Positions 19,501 to 23,675 of a stretch of 35,713 bases of DNA are shown here, one piece after another (within the stretch, counting starts at the first letter, position 1; each line of letters starts with the position of its first letter). A model generated the notes under the pieces. It made no database searches, was not told the DNA's origin, and worked only from the letters and a program-made list of their open reading frames with translations. The DNA comes from a virus. The translations under genes were made by a program, and so were the position numbers. The DNA lies in IMG/VR virus record IMGVR_UViG_3300042301_001726, positions 1 through 35,713 of that record. One strand, given 5' to 3'.

Positions 19501-19765
19501 TACTACTCCTGGTGGATACAAGGCTGAGGAGATGACTATGGAAGATATGAAAAAGTATTTCCCTGAACAATACGAGGAGTTGTACGGCAAAGGCAGTCCA
19601 TATCGTGAGGCTCAGGAAGCTAAAAAAGAAGCTGACAAAGAGAAGAATAAGGAGGAGGAAGAATTGAAAGAGGCAATGTATGGTAAGCCTGCATCCAAAG
19701 GAAGAGGAAAGGGCAGAGGAAAATCAAATAGAGGATCATCTAGAAGTGAAAGGGGAAGACGTTAA
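10586..19765 (+). CDS. Giant 3059-aa multidomain virion ('polyvalent') protein with HETWH metallopeptidase motif
   Basis: This one uninterrupted 9.2-kb frame encodes a probable DNA-ejected polyvalent protein. Visible parts: helical charged N-terminus; residues about 300-440, a segment typical of phage giant proteins (GTESTVKFTSFEQDGKHF, EADAQKFAEGDWKN); about 670-750, a Gly/Ala-rich hydrophobic stretch that could insert in a membrane; about 1076-1124, an acidic Pro/Glu/Gln linker; residues 1379-1383 HETWH in ...PSTLAHETWHLVLRDAF, matching the zinc-metallopeptidase HExxH motif; about 1535-1660, a segment with HQPDAAFSGEI and YMALTSAPYDKLLSST, again familiar from polyvalent proteins; a long coiled-coil-rich region (about 1900-2400); a possible membrane segment at about 2793-2818; and a very basic Gly/Arg/Lys tail from about 3032. 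It ends convergently with the minus-strand block. The virion location is inferred. Confidence 0.7.
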   Translation: MDEKYLQDLYGAVVKNDPSYRQKVSFDLFRSKMQDQDYAGRLTNWVSSVDSTFNTQSSQPVVPFKKKEDTVSSSVLGSSAFGRFDPRTGLLNQGQPQFQRPQDRDLSSLAVDVDPKLLTKQPRPEPSPLDRPVASQDVTAVPRLPKTQTLEVEENKKYIRETQRLKNEAQNIEKLKEAEQQELFKQQNIIALQNPELGSLITQINKDLIDKEESEVTDFLNKNFSKFGFHFEPTGAGDAVIARTIDGKKSIEIDLDPFLESTEIEESEKLRKFISSNSQPAYNYKDEDYITKAIRAQSLRELGMKNDDGTESTVKFTSFEQDGKHFVIPTLFPKNPFDYSSEKKDWLDLPFDEALKEARSRGEVFEFDNEADAQKFAEGDWKNVNAFDIEGQRLYKSKGLDYYTEKKKFENYTALQDEVEFLEKVLDRDYIAPEEKLKYPQYFAKDGRPLYSEKELEGRLDKTIAQKDQLLEQVFDVEFLGINDGPVQKTREEFDIVLDKKQKEIQAQAIKQNNEANSELEQVNLMSMNLYGVPIEKLYTVVPKTSQDAKTINDLVLKTKELIAVGKDAANKFEVAKTYYDAKWNKAATEEYEENFSGFKTALADALENGRAAEQILLTTLGIKDVDINSDKKDIAAKIAEASSNLSGKQSRVLTRLNLSRDGEFLKTLMSDPLEAIATFTASSFTQILPYGSYIIPSFAATGVATGTAIGASTGGVPGAIAGAGTGLGYGVRTGMSASFFALEYTNSILDVMKEKGYDITDPLQVEKALEDETVWSEGGERGLKRGIPIAIVDYLSAGLAGKIFKVSKIAPTTTRVGALAAERVLVDPAFEMTGELAAQKTAGQEVNLKEIAYEGLGGIGNNTSMMGLNMYLDSRNQTSALLALELTDIGTLASQRVSDDRISNWANNMQQLGKIDADVNQRIQQNVGLRREARDLLSVGSVSRLTGNTSKVEARMMELLAARQELTSTQNRREVNAPKIRAINEEIASLSEDKKVKPKEEQVNLDLILGTKREGVSRYQIGGKVLSKEQFNKEIANMTAKSLLRSKIVVDNDDETQIEILNKQIDAIQKQTAGQVPVQPTAGVSEEVEEGAPQAELEVPTQEGQVQEVVTAEEPQVATEQATDYKSISRKVLNDKELNTVRASLRASSPDSFSLQILDAIAKKESLDTGNDELNQQIDDAIENGVSIGTIANLILEDDVIVEGKGIDSKRKAIDYALNIGAKGTILKAGQQAVAQDVTALEAQLTELYSNFPAEITEENKPQADQMFNQIQDLKKRIAEAKLTPQQEELIDDIDEAMRVSSETLRTSFPDVKVILAEGIEDAKAQIVEQLTPVFGRKEAQKIADTFNRAKGRAVFADGKPVAVIVDKKRARPSTLAHETWHLVLRDAFGDDPVKFKSFRDSINKQLRDSGYSDVADYLDNFSSLYKGEISYEEYLSELGGLLATKGFDPKNLSSEEKSLLEKIKEVINKFAREIIGEDIFLKDATPENILEFMINISDLIAKGQDVKPAIGKVETKKESAKGIESFFQADFSDKFSKLTFVYDKNSEAFNKLRRDGFINDDVPLSAFNGKIILLHQPDAAFSGEIQKNGETIVEGKGGIFYPAKFHDQNLFWASTKNGASSLANSLNEISKRNDGKIYMALTSAPYDKLLSSTTMSNAVVDFFSSNVFDKNFKISETQLKTSLVDAAKFKAEKKVKDANGVEKIKTVGLRLNVGKNESVESIKSKIADKLASDNSTFEDRKAFVLELIRLMSNQINKNDVSVNSFGQLFSEGIQNKYFKGITKTGKLKISPANMTQALSEMFTEPMLKEGFNDRSKGGQVYAILEVDGEVETVDSDLHESYPKAIKSKNPVKIHILNDRLNWYDVFNKEGQEGGIKESDRKKVYPTSGISTTGLELKAPEIEIRDEREQPSRGKSEIDKVISKAIKDAGADLNAKRKAIADAVKGMSKKGGKINAKTVEAIIKRAEIVNLNNQTAVDKFIAYAGKIFKDAEYGKKLNDAKAKKKTIKRGANSKEVAANLRDLAKRFSVIDPSMVEDIDKYNQIADKIAEAVTGSSLRGKDGTFAEIIKTEGLTEYINKTIEDQQKQILKDKIARMSDIVGKNLTEEEYFEVLESRNKDAKLKKELKSAKVKEDAIKEVEMYKSIVREILDKNVNPLTGEDVTVSDAKKKVVEKFMSMDLNLLDVNELLDMFDSLQNFIQNGSTAKMESVYSSYVGKVNSEKAKGITAQKIKKYFNETVGEFLLEQFTSLDLLFERMFKGFERGGRIMYLSGVSAIKKGKSTAKAINDAIVDEYFNNFYKLTPNGQAFNTLYNTVERGMLAYMMRNVIGTEQEVQAEFDRRKQLIVDSIKVLENGDKNHRQLAVEYAKAFNNILQDSENSEDVMMRSHPTNIQAVKFWQEQWADKYDQLADLSENIYNQTLGKDVDYTPDRVSSLGDIEDTKPGDKKDEMSSHLMTFHANNNTEYKKRTGVLMTPTMDDTLPTKSYINLSFDSNNANSMYDALVDLNTAGPIRQVSAFFNSPAFDQIVPDLTDRKILRARVNLFIRNIRNKNPYDNDSFAKAIRALQNLAALGTGQILAGPTQIPKQTIPVIVNTIINAGGIDLAAPFNEDKNNFMSRSGYSIAYRSAASQNQIATLNRLSTQAETGPLGKAGDLILSLNNIQLKYFLQKPDAYVARAAWMSYYEKSLKSQGIDPKTIDYATHEVNEQAGDYAQRMVDRQQNVSDMDLAGKFISSKNAANQLINKLLLPFASFRINQSARLGSDWATLTSKVSTKEDKAIAARSLGGFFSELVTFRAVSIGVASLLGSTAMFIAGRRDDEEDRERKRSTIIKGATTSTIVDTFSLLPAFDPIFQSGVAFGLDVVQDFFKVSEKNRIPFYDAKEKDIYEQAGTLGISAGKVEQFIKLSSLAYTGQYTDEYSGKTKYIKSRDANSLKLFVVPFLLSNLGMLPGAPEIGTMTRLLIRDIKKDSSTTPGGYKAEEMTMEDMKKYFPEQYEELYGKGSPYREAQEAKKEADKEKNKEEEELKEAMYGKPASKGRGKGRGKSNRGSSRSERGRR
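13716..13738. repeat. 23-bp perfect palindrome inside the giant virion gene
   Basis: TACTACGATCT (13716-13726), one central A, then AGATCGTAGTA (13728-13738) form an 11-bp perfect inverted repeat. It lies in codons for LLRSKIVVD just before the acidic linker of the giant protein. As DNA it could be a protein-binding dyad; as RNA it would form a tight hairpin with almost no loop, which argues for DNA binding or chance. Confidence 0.6.
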
Positions 19766-19953
19766 AAGTCTTCCTCGTACTCTATTGTCTTGATGATATC
19801 TCTAAGATCTTTTATCAATGACTTTACGTCATCCTTAACAGATTCGTACTCCCTGTCCACGAGCTTCTCGTAGATCATGGCAACACTAGCATGGAAGCCT
19901 TCTGTAGTGAAGGCTATCCTTGCTGCTCTTTCTTCTTGGACTCTTCGATCCAT
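19762..19953 (-). CDS. Small helical protein at the distal end of the minus-strand block
   Basis: This 63-aa protein (EGFHASVAMIYEKLVDREYES then a charged helix ending IIKTIEYEEDF) has no known motif. Its start overlaps the end of the upstream DnaA-like gene by 40 nt; an internal ATG at 19878 would give only 38 aa, so the long start is preferred. The stop TAA overlaps the stop of the giant plus-strand gene in a shared TTAA, with no terminator hairpin between the two convergent units. Short proteins of this helical type at operon ends are common in Bacteroidetes phages, but I can assign no function. Confidence 0.5.
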   Translation of the reverse strand: MDRRVQEERAARIAFTTEGFHASVAMIYEKLVDREYESVKDDVKSLIKDLRDIIKTIEYEEDF

Positions 19954-20369
19954 TCTTTTTCAGTTATAAAATTGTAAATAGGTCTCATTCTTTCTTTGAG
20001 TAATCTAATCTCCTGCTTAAGTGCCTCATTCTCTTGCACTAATCTACCAACAATATTGTAGGAATTCACAGGTTCGTCCTTAAATTTATTCATGACAGCC
20101 ATCTCCTTGCATTTAAGATACTTTAATCTGAATTCTTTGTCCACCTCTGCTAGGTCATCACACTTATTTAAATAGTATTGAGCAGCGTACTTGCTCTTCT
20201 TTAGGTTATATGCTATGCTCTCTACATGCATATCTAAATCCTTTAGCATTGAGGCAAATATAATTCTAGCCTCTACATATGATCTATATCTTGAGTCAGA
20301 TATTACTCTTACACCAGTGACTAGTTCTACTATGTCCTTCAGTGCATTAATCTTTTTCTGATCCTCCAT
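19914..20369 (-). CDS. DnaA domain IV-like HTH protein with C-terminal coiled coil
   Basis: This 151-aa protein carries a segment at about residues 25-90 that reads RYRSYVEARIIFASMLKDL, a helix-turn-helix stretch HVESIAYNLKKSKYAAQYYLNKC, then DKEFRLKYLKCKE. This matches the pattern of the DnaA C-terminal DNA-binding domain as found in stand-alone phage proteins ('R..+V.AR.IF..+L+......IA..L.+....V...+'). Residues about 115-150 form a leucine-rich coiled coil (ENEALKQEIRLLKERM) that could drive dimerisation. The AAA+ ATPase part of DnaA is absent. The start at 20369 overlaps the nuclease gene by 23 nt; an upstream ATG at 20393 is the alternative. Role in origin binding or regulation is inferred. 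Confidence 0.6.
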   Translation of the reverse strand: MEDQKKINALKDIVELVTGVRVISDSRYRSYVEARIIFASMLKDLDMHVESIAYNLKKSKYAAQYYLNKCDDLAEVDKEFRLKYLKCKEMAVMNKFKDEPVNSYNIVGRLVQENEALKQEIRLLKERMRPIYNFITEKEWIEESKKKEQQG

Positions 20370-20601
20370 AAAAGAGTTCCGCTTTAATTCCATGTTTCTG
20401 TAGTTCTTTGATTCTATATTCCTGTAGTTTACTTGGCTTACCTGTTGCTCGCTTCACCTCGTAGAACTCAACGTCAGAGTTCTTAGGGATGGCAATGAGA
20501 TCTGGGATACCATTCTTATTGGTCTTGATTAACTTAATAACGTAGTACCCCTGGTCCTCAAGGTCCTTGATTAACTTAGTCTGTACCTGCTGCTCTGTCA
20601 T
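20347..20601 (-). CDS. VRR-NUC domain nuclease
   Basis: This 84-aa protein is a minimal PD-(D/E)XK nuclease of the VRR-NUC type. N-terminal EQQVQTKLIKDLEDQGYYVIK leads into GIPDLIAI with P33-D34, then the catalytic EVKR (E48, K50), followed by KPSKLQ with Q60, the order expected for this family. Stand-alone VRR-NUC proteins are structure-specific nucleases found widely in phages, where they may resolve Holliday junctions or process flaps. The length is normal for the phage form. It overlaps both neighbours (26 nt upstream, 23 nt downstream), so translation is probably coupled. Family is firm; the DNA substrate is not determined. Confidence 0.85.
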   Translation of the reverse strand: MTEQQVQTKLIKDLEDQGYYVIKLIKTNKNGIPDLIAIPKNSDVEFYEVKRATGKPSKLQEYRIKELQKHGIKAELFYGGSEKD

Positions 20602-20794
20602 AGGGCCTAAAGTTTTTCTTTGCTATCTGTAATGCCTCTGCTTCAGTGTCAGCAACACCTGTGTCGTAGGTGAACCCATCGCTGAACCAGTATAGCCAGT
20701 CTCCGCCTATGGATTCGAACACGCCTATGGATTCTACAGGAACCTCTCTCATGTAGAATAACTTCTTTGCTTGGTCACCTAGATAGATTGTCAT
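20576..20794 (-). CDS. Unknown 72-aa protein
   Basis: I do not recognise this protein. It starts MTIYLGDQAKKLFYMREV and has a hydrophobic aromatic core (GGDWLYWFSDGFTYDTG), then an Ala-rich helix (DTEAEALQIAKKNF). The start at 20794 is chosen because it lies 11 nt past the stop of the PP-loop gene and follows AATAATATC; a longer frame from 20833 would overlap that gene. The 3' end overlaps the nuclease gene by 26 nt. The alternation of short strands and one helix fits a small beta-beta-alpha domain. No function is proposed. Confidence 0.6.
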   Translation of the reverse strand: MTIYLGDQAKKLFYMREVPVESIGVFESIGGDWLYWFSDGFTYDTGVADTEAEALQIAKKNFRPYDRAAGTD

Positions 20795-20805
20795 GATATT
20801 ATTGT

Positions 20806-21618
20806 TTAGTCTGTACAAAATCCTGCTTGACATCCGCTTCCAGTTCCAAAGAAGAAGTCTTGTTGCAACCCAATCGTTTTAATTTGCTCGTAATTCATTT
20901 CCTTTTTCCAGTTCGCATATGTTTCTTGATCAGCAAACCATTGCATCTTATTGGGTTCATTGTCCCAATTCTTTCTAAGCTGCTGCACTGGTTTCCAAAA
21001 GCATCCAACGCAATTGCTATCTGCTGGGAAAGTAATTCCTATTTTTTGTGACCATTGGTAAATAGGATAGTGAGTTATCTTATCTTCAATTAAAGGGAAA
21101 TATCCTTCTCTCCATTCTAATTCTTCCCACTTATTTCTTGTACCTCTTTTGCCTACAATTCCTTTGAAGGTAGTACTAAATCTTTCTGATCTTTCTTTTT
21201 CATCGTATCTAAATCCGATACCCATTCTTACTTTCTCATTGATGTTTTTAAACCACCAATCAAAGATAGGTCTGATTTTCATCTCAGTAGTACAGAATCT
21301 CCATTGGTTATTTGGCAAGCCTTTACCACCGGTTATTTTTCTATTTACCCTTTCGAAAGTATCGCCTACAACCCATATAATTTCTTGTCCTATCAACTGC
21401 TCAAGGTCTCTCATTGCATACAGAGTAAAATCACTCTCTGCTGTAGCGATAAAGTCTTTACCTATTTTTTCAGAAACATATTTAACTATGCTCTCATCTT
21501 TAGGCTTGCAGTTTATGTCATTGATTTGTACCAGGGCAAATAGATTGTAGTCAGCAGGGTAATGCATAGCCATGTAACTTGATGTCTTGCCTCCACTTAA
21601 ACTATTAATTATTTTCAT
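20806..21618 (-). CDS. PAPS reductase / DndC-like adenine nucleotide alpha-hydrolase family protein
   Basis: This 270-aa protein begins with the ATP-pyrophosphatase PP-loop SLSGGKTSS (residues 6-14), followed by a Rossmann-like alpha/beta fold. WRFCTTEMKIRP (C109) corresponds to the 'CT...K..P' motif of PAPS reductase-family enzymes. Later cysteines occur as C203-x2-C206 (NCVGCFW) and C263-x4-C268 (GCQAGFC), so a metal or Fe-S site is possible, as in DndC. Such enzymes activate a substrate with ATP for sulfur chemistry or thiolation. Phages often carry a lone copy of unknown target. No DndD/E or PAPS partner is visible. The start at 21618 forms an ATGA overlap with the upstream gene, preferred over 21645. 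Family firm, substrate unknown. Confidence 0.8.
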   Translation of the reverse strand: MKIINSLSGGKTSSYMAMHYPADYNLFALVQINDINCKPKDESIVKYVSEKIGKDFIATAESDFTLYAMRDLEQLIGQEIIWVVGDTFERVNRKITGGKGLPNNQWRFCTTEMKIRPIFDWWFKNINEKVRMGIGFRYDEKERSERFSTTFKGIVGKRGTRNKWEELEWREGYFPLIEDKITHYPIYQWSQKIGITFPADSNCVGCFWKPVQQLRKNWDNEPNKMQWFADQETYANWKKEMNYEQIKTIGLQQDFFFGTGSGCQAGFCTD

Positions 21619-21806
21619 TTCACTATATCTTTTAGTTGGTTCCAAATTTCATGCTGCGTATCACCCCAGTACATTTCACACTTACTATCCTTGATTGGTG
21701 GCTCCATAAAATAGGATTGCCTAAACTCATTTGGAGTTGCTGTGAACCTATAGCAGGATTCTTTTGCAGGACAATTAGTCCCCCTGCACATTGTTATGTC
21801 TGGCAT
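21615..21806 (-). CDS. Small Cys-rich protein upstream of the PP-loop enzyme
   Basis: This 63-aa protein starts MPDITMCRGTNCPAKESCYR and contains a C-x5-C-x5-C run plus a later Cys (DSKCEMYW), a layout suited to binding one metal ion or Fe-S cluster. The segment NEFRQSYFMEPP follows. I recall short proteins with this Cys pattern in Bacteroidetes phages, without known function. The start at 21806 is chosen because ATG 21857 would overlap the previous gene by 83 nt; the longer form adds 17 residues. Its ATGA junction with the PAPS-reductase-like gene suggests the two act together, perhaps as a sulfur or electron carrier pair. That is inference only. Confidence 0.65.
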   Translation of the reverse strand: MPDITMCRGTNCPAKESCYRFTATPNEFRQSYFMEPPIKDSKCEMYWGDTQHEIWNQLKDIVK

Positions 21807-22020
21807 CTTTTCCGTAGGTTTCTTGATAGTATTTTTCTGAATTAATTTCTCCAACATCTGAATACTGAATCTCTAAATCACATGCTCCACATTTGTAAGC
21901 TTCTTTAATCTGCTCCTTCTCCATTGCATCTGCTTTCATTAAAGTATAATACCATGTTAATTTGTCCTTTGGGCCATCCCATAATTCTGAGAATAAATAA
22001 TCTACTGCTGTCTGTTTCAT
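21775..22020 (-). CDS. Conserved small phage protein (TAVxYL...EQYYxETY type)
   Basis: This 81-aa protein opens KQTAVDYLFSELWDGPKD, continues with MKADAMEKEQIKEAYKCGAC, and ends with EINSEKYYQETYGKD. I recall this pattern ('TAVEWL...AKEMEKEQIIDAY..G......S..YYNETF') from very many Flavobacteriia and Bacteroidia phages, where it is always hypothetical. It is mainly helical with two Cys (CGAC) in the middle. Its start forms an ATGA overlap with the 50-aa gene upstream, and its 3' end overlaps the Cys-rich gene. Function unknown; its frequent presence in lytic Bacteroidetes phages supports the host assignment. Confidence 0.75.
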   Translation of the reverse strand: MKQTAVDYLFSELWDGPKDKLTWYYTLMKADAMEKEQIKEAYKCGACDLEIQYSDVGEINSEKYYQETYGKDARHNNVQGD

Positions 22021-22169
22021 AGTTTATTAATTAGATTGTTTAAGTCCTCATCTGATAGGAAGTTCTCCTTGTTAGTACTCCAATAGTCTAGGTACCTATC
22101 CCTGTGTATAGCGTACCACTTCTGTGTGTATTCATTCCAATGAAATACGTAGTTCCAAATCTTTTCCAT
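22017..22169 (-). CDS. Trp/Tyr-rich 50-aa protein
   Basis: This short frame (MEKIWNYVFHWNEYTQKWYA, then a helix ending EDLNNLINKL) is complete, with ATG at 22169 and TGA at 22017. The stop overlaps the next ATG as ATGA, the same junction used throughout this block, which is the main argument that it is real. It has an unusually high content of aromatic residues: four Trp and five Tyr in 50 aa. The leader is AAAAAAAAACGAT, directly 3' of the tRNA-like gene, so both are probably on one transcript. I do not recognise a family; the pattern resembles small phage proteins that carry the host-like YAIHRD...YW phrase. Confidence 0.65.
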   Translation of the reverse strand: MEKIWNYVFHWNEYTQKWYAIHRDRYLDYWSTNKENFLSDEDLNNLINKL

Positions 22170-22188
22170 ATCGTTTTTTTTTAATGTG

Positions 22189-22258
22189 TAGTCAGGACAG
22201 GATTCGAACCTGTAACAGACCTATTGGCCTGCGTCTTCCTCTATTCCGCCACCTGACT
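22189..22258 (-). tRNA. tRNA-Leu-like gene with a shortened anticodon arm
   Basis: On the minus strand a 7-bp acceptor stem is perfect: AGTCAGG (22258-22252) with CCTGACT (22196-22190). T8-G9 and a D arm of tRNA-Leu type (GCG...CGC with GGAA and GG) follow. The T arm is perfect: ACAGG-TTCGAAT-CCTGT (22213-22197). The discriminator is A, as in tRNA-Leu; CCA is not encoded (ACAC follows). Between the D arm and T arm there are only 17 nt instead of at least 23. The best fold is a 5-bp stem CAGGC/GTCTG (one G-U pair) around a 6-nt loop CAATAG with 2 nt left as variable region, so no normal anticodon can be read. It may be a pseudo-tRNA, or a tRNA-like RNA kept for another job. Confidence 0.65.
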
Positions 22259-22307
22259 AAGTTTGCTACTGTTGGTAGGCACTAGCGACCCAAACATATA
22301 ACCCTAT

Positions 22308-23675
22308 CTATCTATTTTTAAAGTGATTAACTGTGTAGTCCTTCTTCTTTATCACTGTCTTGTACACGTCATGCTCAATGCCTCCCTTACTGAAGACCCA
22401 GTACACATGGTTGAACGAACGATCCTTTGTTGTCATCCTGTCCCTGCTCTGCCAGTAACTGGTAGCACTGAAGTCAATGTTGTAGTACACCAAGTACTTC
22501 GCATGCCTAAGGCTAATCCCTTCCCTGCCGCTAACTATCTGAAGAGCAATGCTTTTATCTGTACTTTCAAATATACTAAGATCAGTTGTAAGATCATCAC
22601 CAAACACATCCTTCAGGGCAGATAGCTCTTCTTTAAATTTATAGAAGATACCTATCTTACTTCCTTGAAATTTTTGTTTAATGAACTCAGCCTTTGTGGT
22701 GTCAAGCACCATGCTGTTACCGCTCTCAAACTTAATCGTACCACTGCATAACTGGTGCACCTTCATCATCAACTTTGCTGCCGTGTCTGCTAGTATCACC
22801 TCAGTCTTTCCCTCAATGACTAGGTCCTTCTCCAGCTTCTTTATAAGCTGCATGGTAGACTCCTTCATCTCCACCTCTAGGATCTCCTCAGTAACTGATG
22901 ACACGAACCCTGCTTCCTTTTGTGAGAAACTAATCATGTATGGTTTCATTTCATCGATGATGCTGTCCATCCCACCGCTGTAGTCATTAATGAATAGCCC
23001 ATTGATGTTCTTCTGCTTCACCTTCACATGTACCTCAGCAAACTTATAGAAGTTAACGAACCGCTTGAATGGATTGCTAGGTATGCCATACACCTGATGG
23101 TACATCTGAGAATAACTCTCTGGTGTTGGTGTGCCAGACATTAGTATCACCTTAGGTCTGTACTTAGAGATAGCGTGTCGGATCATTACAGCCCGATTGC
23201 TGGGCTTTGGGAACGCACCTATACTATGTGCCTCATCGATAACTATTAGGTCAAATTTGAGGCTATCTACCACGTGGTGGAGGCTCTCATAGTTTATCAC
23301 CTTTATCTGGTAACTAGGCTGTAGCAAATCGTAGTCCTTCTGAATACTTCCGATGGCCTTCTTCTTTGTAACGAACAGCACAGACTTTGCTCCGCACTCA
23401 CTGGCTATGCCAAGGCTAGTCAAGGTCTTGCCTGTCCGTACCTCCATCGCTAGGTACACGAAGCCATGTTGCTCTATGGCTTGTGCCCCCTGCGATATTA
23501 TGTCCCTCTGGTATGGTCTAAACTCCATGCTTCTTGTTCCGTAATGAGATAGGCAATTCTTTATATTAGTTACTACATCTGGGTCGGCATACTTATCCTT
23601 TGATACAACATTGTAAAGTGCACCGCAGTAGCGTAGCATCTGCTCATCCGAATAGCCAGGTACTCTCTCAATCAT
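22308..23675 (-). CDS. SNF2/DEAH-type superfamily 2 helicase
   Basis: This 455-aa protein has SF2 motifs in order: FRPYQ (52-56), Walker A variant EVRTGKT (78-84), motif Ia around VLFVTKKK (99-106), DEAH (147-150), SGTPTPE (180-186), and C-terminal SGREGISL followed by YNIDFSATSYWQSRDRM, which contains the motif VI position QxxxR. This order and size match compact SNF2-like phage DNA helicases or translocases that act in replication or recombination. The start overlaps the primase-helicase stop by 8 nt. It is followed at its 3' end by a short spacer with a bulged GTTTG/CAAAC hairpin, then the tRNA-like gene. Family is firm; its partner DNA structure is unknown. Confidence 0.85.
   Translation of the reverse strand: MIERVPGYSDEQMLRYCGALYNVVSKDKYADPDVVTNIKNCLSHYGTRSMEFRPYQRDIISQGAQAIEQHGFVYLAMEVRTGKTLTSLGIASECGAKSVLFVTKKKAIGSIQKDYDLLQPSYQIKVINYESLHHVVDSLKFDLIVIDEAHSIGAFPKPSNRAVMIRHAISKYRPKVILMSGTPTPESYSQMYHQVYGIPSNPFKRFVNFYKFAEVHVKVKQKNINGLFINDYSGGMDSIIDEMKPYMISFSQKEAGFVSSVTEEILEVEMKESTMQLIKKLEKDLVIEGKTEVILADTAAKLMMKVHQLCSGTIKFESGNSMVLDTTKAEFIKQKFQGSKIGIFYKFKEELSALKDVFGDDLTTDLSIFESTDKSIALQIVSGREGISLRHAKYLVYYNIDFSATSYWQSRDRMTTKDRSFNHVYWVFSKGGIEHDVYKTVIKKKDYTVNHFKNR

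Noticed and set aside
20794-20833. Upstream start for the 72-aa gene
   Set aside because: It would overlap the end of the PP-loop gene by 28 nt while ATG 20794 has a good A/T leader just after that stop.
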